Assembly (NCBI GenBank): GCA_021604665.1
Contig: BQJK01000001.1
Span: forward strand, 682,001 to 746,000
Direction of reading: 5' to 3'
DNA: 64,000 nucleotides
Source: Rhodomicrobium sp.
GTDB lineage: Bacteria; Pseudomonadota; Alphaproteobacteria; Rhizobiales; HXMU1428-3
Positions 46,116 through 53,626 of this stretch are shown here, one piece after another. The position numbers and the translations under genes were made by a program. The stretch's first letter is position 1. Each line of letters begins with the position of its first letter. The notes below the pieces were generated by a model. The model was not told the origin of the DNA. It was given only the letters and a program-made list of their open reading frames with translations, and did no database searches.

Positions 46116-47147
46116 ATGCGCCGGATCCTAGCCCTAACCCTTGGCCTTGCCCTGGCCCTGTCCCTTTTATCACTGCCGCAACCATCAGCGTTTGCAGCTG
46201 AAACAAAAGATGCGGCCGCGAGTGAACACAAAACTCATAAAAACTCGGCAGCAGGTGATGTTGCATATGTGACAAACCAGTCAGATGACAGTGTCACGGT
46301 GATTGATCTACAAACCCTCAAGCCCCTGACCACACTCAAAATAAGTGGCAAACCAGCTGGCATTGCGGTTAGCAAAACAACTGAGCGCGCATTCGTTACA
46401 AGCCCTGAGGGGAAAACTGTTTCGGTTATAGATAGATCAACCAACAAGTTGATTAATACCATATCACTTGGCAGCGGCCCCCTCGGCATCGCCGTTCACC
46501 CCAAAGGCAGCCCGCTCTATGTCGCGGATTGGTATGAGCATAAAATTTTCATCGTCAATCCAGAGAGCGGCAAAATAATAGGTGAGATAAAAACCGGCCT
46601 CTCCCCTTCAGGGTTAGACCTATCTCCAAACGGCCGCTGGCTCCTTTCAGCAGATAGAGACAGCAACCAGATCTCGGTGATAGATACGACAACAAACAAA
46701 ATTGTCAGCACAATAAAAACTGGCAAACGCCCATTTGGCCTAACCATCGGCCCGAAAGGCCAGCGCGCTTACGCGGCAAATGTGAAAAGTAATAATATCT
46801 CGGTCATTGATTTAGCCACTCAAAAACTCATTAAAAACATCTCCGTTGGCGAGCGCCCCTATGCCATCGCCATCGCAAAAAGCAAAATCTTCGTCACAGA
46901 TCAATATAGTGAAACGGTTACGGTAATTGATGAGACAACCTTAGAGAAACTCAAAACCATCAAAGTCGGCGAATATCCAGAAGGCATCGATGTTGGGTCT
47001 GAGGGCAAATTTGTCTATGTCGCCTGCTGGTTTTCAAACCTTTTATATAAAATAGATGGTGACACACTGGCTGTTATCGGCACATCTGAAACGGGGGATG
47101 GGCCCCGCGCGTTTGGCCGATTTATCGGCCAAAAACGCGCAAAGTAA
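46116..47147 (+). CDS. YncE-like beta-propeller protein, exported
   Basis: From ATG 46116 the product is 343 residues with an excellent signal peptide (MRRILALTLGLALALSLLSL, cleavage near AFAAET). The mature part is a seven-bladed YVTN/NHL-type propeller: blades repeat the theme VTVIDLxTxKxxxTIxxGxxPxGIAV about every 42 residues. An in-frame ATG at 46062 overlapping the previous stop would add 18 residues through a hairpin and spoil the signal peptide, so it is less likely. Propellers of this kind accompany PQQ-dependent alcohol catabolism genes, as the MxaD-like neighbour also suggests. The stop codon lies inside the first unit of a palindromic tandem repeat. Confidence 0.8.
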   Translation: MRRILALTLGLALALSLLSLPQPSAFAAETKDAAASEHKTHKNSAAGDVAYVTNQSDDSVTVIDLQTLKPLTTLKISGKPAGIAVSKTTERAFVTSPEGKTVSVIDRSTNKLINTISLGSGPLGIAVHPKGSPLYVADWYEHKIFIVNPESGKIIGEIKTGLSPSGLDLSPNGRWLLSADRDSNQISVIDTTTNKIVSTIKTGKRPFGLTIGPKGQRAYAANVKSNNISVIDLATQKLIKNISVGERPYAIAIAKSKIFVTDQYSETVTVIDETTLEKLKTIKVGEYPEGIDVGSEGKFVYVACWFSNLLYKIDGDTLAVIGTSETGDGPRAFGRFIGQKRAK

Positions 47148-47288
47148 AAATGAGCGTTTGGACGATTCATCGGTCAAAGACGCGCAAAGTAAAAATGTGC
47201 GTTTGGCCGGTTTATCGGCCAAGAACGTGCAAAGTAAAAATGGGCATTTGGCCGTTAGATCAGCCCAAAACTCACAAAATAAATCGTG
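47109..47288 (+). repeat. Four tandem 45-bp palindromic repeats
   Basis: Units 47109-47153, 47154-47198, 47199-47243 and 47244-47288 each open with GCGTTTGG-like sequence. Each has a stem of the type TTTGGCCGAT/ATCGGCCAAA and ends in GCAAAGTAAAAATG. Unit 1 contains the last 13 codons of the propeller gene including its stop. Unit 3 keeps pairing through a G-U change, unit 2 has one mismatch, and unit 4 is decayed. The strand stated is that of the gene. Confidence 0.9.
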
Positions 47289-47473
47289 GATTTCCTAAAA
47301 CATAAAAGCTTTTATCTTGCAGGGTAAAATCCTGTAGCCAAGGGCTGGACCATCACAAAATATAGGGCAAGGAAAAAACCAGAGATCTGAAAAATAAATC
47401 TCTACACTGTGAATAAGGGGGATAGTGCGAATCAACATCTATGGTCAAATCCAGAATCAAGTAGTTTGACCAA
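47148..47473. other. Intergenic region between the propeller gene and dnaB
   Basis: The first 140 bases are units 1-4 of the palindromic tandem repeat. The remaining 185 bases hold the dnaB promoter region, with no recognisable operator. No further gene was found. Confidence 0.5.
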
Positions 47474-49003
47474 ATGCAGAACACAAGCCCACAAAAAGAA
47501 ACTTCAGACAATCGCGAAAAAGCCGTTGATCTGAAAAGCGAACTTAACGAACTCCCGTTTCGTCTGGCCCCACATAATATTCAGGCCGAACAGGAGCTTA
47601 TTGGCGCCATTCTCATAAACAATGAAGCGGCTGATCGTGTTTCGAGCTTTTTGACCGAAGAACATTTCTTCGATCCACTCCACGCCCGCATCTTTGAAAC
47701 AGCACTGCGCCTCATACAATCCGGTAAGCAGGCCACACCTGTAACACTGAAAACCTATTTCGATAGCGAAGACCCTGTTGGCGACATCACCGTGCCGCAA
47801 TATCTGGGTCGTTTGGCAGCGAACGCCACCTCAATCATTAATGTCACAGATTACGGCCAGACAATTTATGACCTGCATGTCCGCCGCAGCCTGATTTCCA
47901 TTGGCGAAGAAATGGTCAACACCGCCTATGATAGTGAAGTTGACAACCCGCCAGAAGACCAGATTAGCGAAGCAGAGCAACGACTTTACGGCCTGGCAGA
48001 ACAAGGCAAATACGGGTCAGGCTTCTGCTCTTTCAAAGATGCTATCACTGATGCCATTGAAATGGCCAATAACGCTTATTTGAGAGATGGCGGCCTGTCT
48101 GGGATTTCCACTGGCTTGAAAGACCTTGATAATAAAATGGGCGGGTTGCAAGGCTCTGACCTTATCGTCCTCGCCGGTCGCCCATCAATGGGTAAAACAG
48201 CGCTTGCAACTAACATCGCTTTTAATATCGCCAATATGCACCAGACAGAGCCACAGCCAGATGGTTCAATTAAAACAACAGAAGGCGCTGTTGTGGCCTT
48301 CTTCTCACTGGAAATGTCAGCCGAGCAGCTGGCCACAAGGATTATTTCTGAGCAGGCCGAAATCCCGTCGGAGAAAATCCGCCGCGGCCTTATTGACGAA
48401 AGCGACTTCCGCAATCTGGTTGAATGTTCGCAGCGCCTTGCTGAGCTACCTTTATATATTGACCAAACAGGCGGCATCTCCATTGCCCAGCTTGCTGCAA
48501 GGGCACGGAAGTTGAAACGCCAGAAAAATCTCGGCGTTATTATAGTTGACTATTTGCAGCTGCTTTCAGGCTCAAAGCGCACCGGTGAAGGCCGGGTGCA
48601 AGAGGTGACTGAAATCACCACCGGCCTTAAGGCTCTAGCGAAAGAACTAAGCGTCCCGGTAATCGCCCTTTCTCAGCTCTCTCGTCAGGTTGAACAGAGA
48701 GAAGACAAACGCCCCCAACTAGCTGACCTTCGTGAATCCGGGTCGATTGAGCAGGATGCGGACGTGGTGATGTTTGTGTTCCGCGAAGAATATTATGTCT
48801 CTCGCCGCCAGCCATCTGATGCGGATGTCGAAGCAACAGTAAAATGGCAAGATGAAATGGCCCAGGTTGAAGGCAAAGCTGAAGTTATCATCGGCAAACA
48901 GCGCCACGGCCCAACCGGCACTGTCGGCCTCGCCTTTAATGGCAACTTCACCCGTTTCTCCGACCTCGCCGAAGACGACCACATGCCCTACCGCCACGAG
49001 TAA
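47474..49003 (+). CDS. dnaB: Replicative DNA helicase
   Basis: The 509-residue protein has the DnaB N-terminal helical domain (PHNIQAEQELIGAIL) and a RecA-like helicase domain with Walker A GRPSMGKTA, Walker B-like VIIVDYLQLLSG, the arginine finger region and the C-terminal KQRHGPTGT. It unwinds DNA ahead of the replisome as a hexameric ring. No intein is present, which is worth stating because dnaB is a frequent intein host. The next gene in many Rhizobiales, alr, is absent here; a repeat cluster follows instead. Confidence 0.97.
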   Translation: MQNTSPQKETSDNREKAVDLKSELNELPFRLAPHNIQAEQELIGAILINNEAADRVSSFLTEEHFFDPLHARIFETALRLIQSGKQATPVTLKTYFDSEDPVGDITVPQYLGRLAANATSIINVTDYGQTIYDLHVRRSLISIGEEMVNTAYDSEVDNPPEDQISEAEQRLYGLAEQGKYGSGFCSFKDAITDAIEMANNAYLRDGGLSGISTGLKDLDNKMGGLQGSDLIVLAGRPSMGKTALATNIAFNIANMHQTEPQPDGSIKTTEGAVVAFFSLEMSAEQLATRIISEQAEIPSEKIRRGLIDESDFRNLVECSQRLAELPLYIDQTGGISIAQLAARARKLKRQKNLGVIIVDYLQLLSGSKRTGEGRVQEVTEITTGLKALAKELSVPVIALSQLSRQVEQREDKRPQLADLRESGSIEQDADVVMFVFREEYYVSRRQPSDADVEATVKWQDEMAQVEGKAEVIIGKQRHGPTGTVGLAFNGNFTRFSDLAEDDHMPYRHE

Positions 49004-49109
49004 AAGTTAGCGGACTTAATAAGTAGCGTAAAATATACGCCCGCCATAACCGCAGTTGCGAACAGGAAAGTTTTAACGAAACAGTACAAATACTATAAAC
49101 CAACCGCCC
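49004..49109. other. Spacer between dnaB and the hairpin repeats
   Basis: The dnaB-radA gap is 508 bases long in total. This first part contains no gene or strong hairpin that I can see. The remainder is made of three repeat copies and a 65-base spacer (49316-49380), also without a recognisable gene. Confidence 0.5.
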
Positions 49110-49237
49110 GAAGAAGGAGTTTTCTATGACCGCTTAGGTAGTCATAGAAAAGGACATGGCTAACGCCAGTGAGCCCGGTGCCTGGCACCGCCCCTCGGAG
49201 AGCCCGCCGCCCTGCGGCGGAATAGCTCGTGAGAGAG
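49110..49237 (+). repeat. Multi-hairpin intergenic repeat, copy 1 (full length)
   Basis: This 128-base element contains, in order: AAGGAG (49114-49119); a stem TTTTCTATGAC/GTCATAGAAAA that encloses ATG ACC GCT TAG (49126-49137); TGGC-TAAC-GCCA; CGGTGC/GCACCG around CTG; and CCGCCGC/GCGGCGG around CCT. It differs from copy 3 at only three of 128 positions. The layout recalls mosaic palindromic elements of rhizobia and Brucella, but I do not recognise this family. A 36-codon frame crosses from it into copy 2. Confidence 0.9.
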
Positions 49238-49239
49238 AT

Positions 49240-49315
49240 AAGGAGTTTTCTATGACCGCATAGGCGGTAATAGAAAAGGACATGGCGAACGCCAGTAAGC
49301 CCGGTGCCTAGCACC
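49240..49315 (+). repeat. Multi-hairpin intergenic repeat, copy 2 (3'-truncated)
   Basis: Starting two bases after copy 1, this copy keeps AAGGAG, the first stem, the small TGGCG/CGCCA stem and GGTGC/GCACC, but lacks the GC-rich final hairpin. In its first stem ACCGC pairs with GCGGT, where copies 1 and 3 have different loop-proximal bases, so pairing is retained through paired changes. The three-codon frame is ATG ACC GCA TAG (49252-49263). Confidence 0.85.
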
Positions 49316-49380
49316 TCCACCTTCCCAGTTTCAATCAGGCCACCTAAAGCACAAATGAGATAACTAGAAATAAACAGCAC

Positions 49381-49508
49381 GAAGAAGGAGTTTTCTATGA
49401 CCTCTTAGGTGGTCATAGAAAAGGACATGGCGAACGCCAGTGAGCCCGGTGCCTGGCACCGCCCCTCGGAGAGCCCGCCGCCCTGCGGCGGAATAGCTCG
49501 TGAGAGAA
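49381..49508 (+). repeat. Multi-hairpin intergenic repeat, copy 3 (full length, abuts radA)
   Basis: A full 128-base copy, 97-98 percent identical to copy 1 (three differences). It restores perfect pairing in the first stem (TTTTCTATGACC with GGTCATAGAAAA). Its last bases (GTGAGAGA) end three bases before the radA ATG at 49512 and therefore supply the sequence where radA's ribosome-binding site must lie. The three-codon frame is ATG ACC TCT TAG (49397-49408). Confidence 0.9.
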
Positions 49509-49511
49509 ATA

Positions 49512-50873
49512 ATGCCCCCCAAACGTACTTATATCTGTGATGATTGCGGCAATGTCACAAGCCAGTGGGCGGGCAAATGCACCGCCTGCGGCACCTGGAA
49601 CAGCATCGTTGAAGAACATGCAGAACCAATTGCCGTTACCGGTCAAAAAAGTAAAGCAAGTCGGCGCGGGGCTATTCAATTAGAATCTTTTGATGGCAAA
49701 GAACAAATCATCAAGCGCTATGAGACGGGTTTTGATGAACTAAACCTCGTAACAGGGGGCGGCCTTGTGCCAGGGTCAGCGGTGCTTGTTGGCGGTGATC
49801 CCGGGATCGGCAAATCAACCCTCCTCACCCAGCTCGCGGCTAACCTGACAAAATCTGGCGAGCGCGTACTATATTTTTCAGGTGAAGAAGCAACGGCGCA
49901 AGTCCGCCTAAGGGCAGCGCGCTTAGGTATAAAAAAAGCCCCCGTAGAGTTGGCAGCAGAAACCAACCTGGAGGCCATTTTAGCCACCATGAAAGAGGGC
50001 AAAACACCAGCCCTCTGCATCATAGATTCAATCCAAACATTATGGACAGAAACTGTAGAGGCCGCCCCCGGTACGGTGACACAATTACGGGCAACAACTC
50101 ACGCCCTTATTCGCCAGGCTAAAAAGACCAATTGCTGCATTATTATTGTTGGCCATGTCACGAAAGATGGGGCAATTGCTGGCCCCAAAGTGATTGAACA
50201 TATGGTTGATACGGTGCTGTATTTTGAGGGCGAACGGGGCGCCCAGTTCCGTATTTTGCGCGCTCAGAAAAACCGCTTTGGCCCAACGGATGAAATCGGC
50301 GTATTTGAAATGAGAGATACGGGCTTAAGCGAAGTTAGCAACCCGTCGGAATTATTCTTAAGTGACCGAGATGAACAGGGCCCAGGCATGGCAGTTTTTG
50401 CCGGTATAGAAGGCACCCGCCCGCTATTGGTTGAGATACAGGCTCTTGTCGCCCCGTCCCCCTTCGGCACACCGCGCCGCGCTGTGATAGGTTGGGATAA
50501 TAGCCGGTTGAACATGCTGCTAGCCGTTATGGAGGCGCGTTGCGGCATAGTTCTTGGTAAGCATGATGTTTATTTGAATATTGCTGGCGGCATTAAAATC
50601 AATGAGCCAGCAATGGATCTGGCAGCAGTGGCCGCACTCATCTCAGCTTTTACCGGCGCTACCTTGCCAAAAGAAAGCATGTTTTTTGGCGAAGCAAGCC
50701 TCTCAGGCGGCATAAGACGAGTGAGTTACATGGCACAGCGCCTGAGAGAAGGTGAAAAACTGGGGTTTAAAAAAGCCTACCTGCCCGCAAATATGAATGA
50801 GAAGCCAAAAGTTTCTATAGCCTGCCAACCTGTAAGCCATATTTCTGAAATCGCTAAAATGATTTCAAGTTAG
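49512..50873 (+). CDS. radA: DNA repair protein RadA
   Basis: The 453-residue protein has the N-terminal C4 zinc finger (CDDCGNVTSQWAGKCTACG), a RecA-like ATPase with Walker A GGDPGIGKST, the RadA signature KNRFG (about residue 255) and the Lon-protease-like C-terminal domain. It drives branch migration of recombination intermediates. ATG 49512 gives the canonical start MPPKRTYICDDCG; a GTG 12 bases upstream is less likely. The only Shine-Dalgarno-like sequence (GAGAGA) belongs to the end of repeat copy 3, so expression of radA may depend on that element. Confidence 0.96.
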   Translation: MPPKRTYICDDCGNVTSQWAGKCTACGTWNSIVEEHAEPIAVTGQKSKASRRGAIQLESFDGKEQIIKRYETGFDELNLVTGGGLVPGSAVLVGGDPGIGKSTLLTQLAANLTKSGERVLYFSGEEATAQVRLRAARLGIKKAPVELAAETNLEAILATMKEGKTPALCIIDSIQTLWTETVEAAPGTVTQLRATTHALIRQAKKTNCCIIIVGHVTKDGAIAGPKVIEHMVDTVLYFEGERGAQFRILRAQKNRFGPTDEIGVFEMRDTGLSEVSNPSELFLSDRDEQGPGMAVFAGIEGTRPLLVEIQALVAPSPFGTPRRAVIGWDNSRLNMLLAVMEARCGIVLGKHDVYLNIAGGIKINEPAMDLAAVAALISAFTGATLPKESMFFGEASLSGGIRRVSYMAQRLREGEKLGFKKAYLPANMNEKPKVSIACQPVSHISEIAKMISS

Positions 50874-51190
50874 GCGTATCGCTAGCTGTCAATAGACATC
50901 GCCGGACAGTAAAGTGACACGGATGGCTGTAAGTTCCCAAAACCCCTGTAAACTTGCTTTTCGTCGGTGAATTCAGCGTCATGAACCGAATTAATCACAA
51001 TAATATGAACCAATAAGCCGCAATAACTGGAAGTCTTGATAAAAATCGGTTATTTCTATCGGTGAAAAGTCAGGGATTTTCCGAGGCTTGCCAGCTAAAC
51101 ACGGGCAAAACTCAGGTCAGACTTTATAATTTCTTATTACATTTCACTGCTGCTGAAAATAAAGAGCAGTGAATTAAAGGGTCAAGCCAT
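50874..51190. other. Intergenic region upstream of cvpA with an inverted repeat
   Basis: A 317-base gap without a gene. TTCACTGCT (51143-51151) and AGCAGTGAA (51165-51173) form a perfect 9-bp dyad with a 13-base spacer, ending just before the ribosome-binding site of cvpA (AAAGG, 51177-51181). It may be an operator or an mRNA hairpin. Confidence 0.5.
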
Positions 51191-51769
51191 ATGATAGGGC
51201 CTGTGACATATCTCGATGCCATTTTAATAGGTATTGCGCTCATTTCCGGCATGTTGGCGATGTATCGCGGACTGACAAGAGAAGTTCTCTCCATCCTCTC
51301 CTGGGCCCTTGCTGCAATCGCTGCCGGTCTCTTCGCCCTCTATTATCGGCATCTCGCAAATGACCTTGCCGCAAGCCTCTCCCTCGACCCCACAATCGCT
51401 CTCGGCATCTGCGCCATTACAATCTTCCTGGTGGTGCTGTTGGTGGTTCATTTCATCACCATGCGATTTTCAGACACCGTATTAGACAGCCGCGTTGGCG
51501 CTCTCGATCGCACATTAGGCTTTGTATTTGGCCTGTTTCGCGGCTTTATCCTGGTAGTTATTCTCTATTTTTTCGGCAGTTTCCTCGAGCAGGATGAGAA
51601 AAAACACCCCTACTGGGTCACTGAGTCACAATCACTCCCTTACATTAAAGATACAGGCAACTATATTGTTTCTGTAATGAAGAAGGTTATGCCGGATAAA
51701 ATCAGCCTTCCGGATAAAGACCCAGCCCCGGAAAAAGAAGAACCAATTGATCCGGAAGCTCAAAACTAA
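51191..51769 (+). CDS. cvpA: CvpA family membrane protein
   Basis: The 192-residue protein has four hydrophobic helices and the CvpA/colicin V production pattern: TYLDAILIGIALISGMLAMYRGL, then S-W-x-L-A near the second helix and D-R-x-L-G-F-x-F-G-L-F-R-G before the fourth. A charged Pro-rich tail follows. CvpA proteins affect envelope stress resistance; the biochemical role is unclear. It is followed by purF, the usual gene order, after 174 bases. AAAGG is the ribosome-binding site. Confidence 0.92.
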   Translation: MIGPVTYLDAILIGIALISGMLAMYRGLTREVLSILSWALAAIAAGLFALYYRHLANDLAASLSLDPTIALGICAITIFLVVLLVVHFITMRFSDTVLDSRVGALDRTLGFVFGLFRGFILVVILYFFGSFLEQDEKKHPYWVTESQSLPYIKDTGNYIVSVMKKVMPDKISLPDKDPAPEKEEPIDPEAQN

Positions 51770-51943
51770 TGATCAGCAGAGGCCGAACAAGTCTGAAACT
51801 CGCTGTAATATAATTCCACCGGAATGGTGTCGATTAGTATAAGCATTCGTCATTGGCCTCATTTATGTGTATCCGGGATCACCCCTTGCTGCTAAAAGTT
51901 ACATCCTCAAACGAGACTGTAACAACTGAGAAGATAAAGCCCA

Positions 51944-53455
51944 ATGTGCTCACACAAAAATTTTAGTGCGCTGTTAAATCGTCCAAACAGCTATGCGCAG
52001 TCTCATACCTATGGTCTGAAATCACAAGATGACAGGCTGCAAGAAGAATGCGGCGTGTTTGGCATATTTGGCCATCAAGATGCATCAGCCATCACAGCGC
52101 TCGGCCTGCACGCCCTCCAGCATCGTGGGCAGGAAGCAGCAGGCATTGTTTCTTTTGATGGCGTACACTTCCAGGGTGAACGGCGCATGGGCCTCGTTGG
52201 AGACAACTTCAACAATCAGAATATTATCAATCGCCTCTCCGGTAACAGCGCTGTTGGCCATGTTCGCTATTCCACAACTGGTGACACTGTATTACGCAAC
52301 GTACAACCGCTGTTTGCAGAACATTCCCGTGGTGGCTTCGCTGTCTGCCATAATGGCAACCTCACAAACGCCCACACCCTGCGCAGTGAATTAGTGGCAG
52401 ATGGCGCAATTTTCCAATCCACCAGCGATACAGAAGTTTTACTGCATCTTTTTGCCCGCTCTAAAAAACGCGAGTTTATCGAGCGCTTCACAGAAGCCGT
52501 CCTCCAGATAGAAGGCGCCTTTGCCCTCACATGCCTCACCAACAAAAAACTTATCGGTGTAAGAGATCCACTGGGCATCCGCCCGCTGCTACTCGGCAAA
52601 CTGGGCGATGCTTATGTTTTAGCCTCAGAAACTTGCGCTTTTGACATTGTTGGCGCCACTTATATTCGTGAAATTGAGAATGGCGAAATTATTGTCATCA
52701 CTGATGAAGGCGTGGAAAGCTACCATCCCTTCAAAAAATCAGAACCACGCCCTTGTATCTTTGAATATATTTATTTTGCCCGCCCGGATTCAATCGTTGG
52801 CGGCAAAAGCGTTTATGAAGTGCGCAAAAGAATGGGCGAACAACTCGCCATTGAATCACCAGCAGATGCAGATGTTATCATCCCCATTCCAGATTCAGGC
52901 GTACCAGCAGCCATCGGTTATGCTCAGAAATCCGGCATCCCCTTTGAGCTCGGCATCATTAGAAATCACTATGTCGGCCGCACCTTCATTGAACCAGAAC
53001 AACGCATCCGCCAGTTAGGTGTTAAACTAAAACATTCCGCCAATCGCTCTATGGTTGAAGGCAAAAGCGTTGTGCTGATAGATGACAGCATCGTGCGCGG
53101 CACAACATCTGTTAAGCTCGTCTCCATGATGTTTGAAGCTGGCGCACGGCAGGTACATATGCGTATATCCAGCCCGCCTATCACCAATCCAGACTATTAC
53201 GGCATCGATACACCAGATAAAGAAAACCTGCTTGCCGCTAATTATGATATTGAAGGCATGCGTAAATACATGAACGCAGATAGCCTTGCCTTTATCTCGG
53301 TAAATGGCATCTACCGCGCCATGGGCCATGAAGGCCGCAACAATAACAGCCCCCAATACACAGACCATTGCTTCACAGGTGATTACCCCACCCTACTAAC
53401 AGATAAACACAGCGAAGAAGAACCCCATCTCTCCCTGCTGGCAGAAGTTCTGTAA
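51944..53455 (+). CDS. purF: Amidophosphoribosyltransferase
   Basis: The 503-residue enzyme catalyses the first committed step of purine synthesis, from PRPP and glutamine to phosphoribosylamine. The class II glutaminase Cys lies in LQEECGVFGIFGH after a 35-residue N-terminal stretch that is probably trimmed. GHVRYSTTG and CHNGNL belong to the glutaminase site; VLIDDSIVRGTTS is the PRPP loop. It follows cvpA and precedes, after one inserted gene, the SDR gene usually found next to it in Rhizobiales. Confidence 0.97.
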   Translation: MCSHKNFSALLNRPNSYAQSHTYGLKSQDDRLQEECGVFGIFGHQDASAITALGLHALQHRGQEAAGIVSFDGVHFQGERRMGLVGDNFNNQNIINRLSGNSAVGHVRYSTTGDTVLRNVQPLFAEHSRGGFAVCHNGNLTNAHTLRSELVADGAIFQSTSDTEVLLHLFARSKKREFIERFTEAVLQIEGAFALTCLTNKKLIGVRDPLGIRPLLLGKLGDAYVLASETCAFDIVGATYIREIENGEIIVITDEGVESYHPFKKSEPRPCIFEYIYFARPDSIVGGKSVYEVRKRMGEQLAIESPADADVIIPIPDSGVPAAIGYAQKSGIPFELGIIRNHYVGRTFIEPEQRIRQLGVKLKHSANRSMVEGKSVVLIDDSIVRGTTSVKLVSMMFEAGARQVHMRISSPPITNPDYYGIDTPDKENLLAANYDIEGMRKYMNADSLAFISVNGIYRAMGHEGRNNNSPQYTDHCFTGDYPTLLTDKHSEEEPHLSLLAEVL

Positions 53456-53626
53456 CCAGCCCGTCTGTGTACTCATCTAACAACAATTTAGTCTGCTTAA
53501 AATCAAATCAGATCCTGTTTTGCCTGAATTTTACCCGGATTCCGTGTATTATTCATATGGTGCCTTTATACCAAAGCCCCCACTATTATATAATATTTGA
53601 AACGGAACATATTCACGAAGGAGAGA

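Noticed and set aside
47056-47298. A frame reading the 45-bp repeats as a 15-residue protein repeat.
   Set aside because: It lies out of frame over the end of the propeller gene; the palindromic structure explains the periodicity better, and the fourth unit is decayed.
49156-49263. A 36-codon frame (ATG GCT AAC GCC ...) running through copy 1 into copy 2 of the hairpin repeat.
   Set aside because: The spacing to AAGG is too short, the frame ends after nine codons in copy 2 and crosses into radA out of frame in copy 3. It is not kept among copies.
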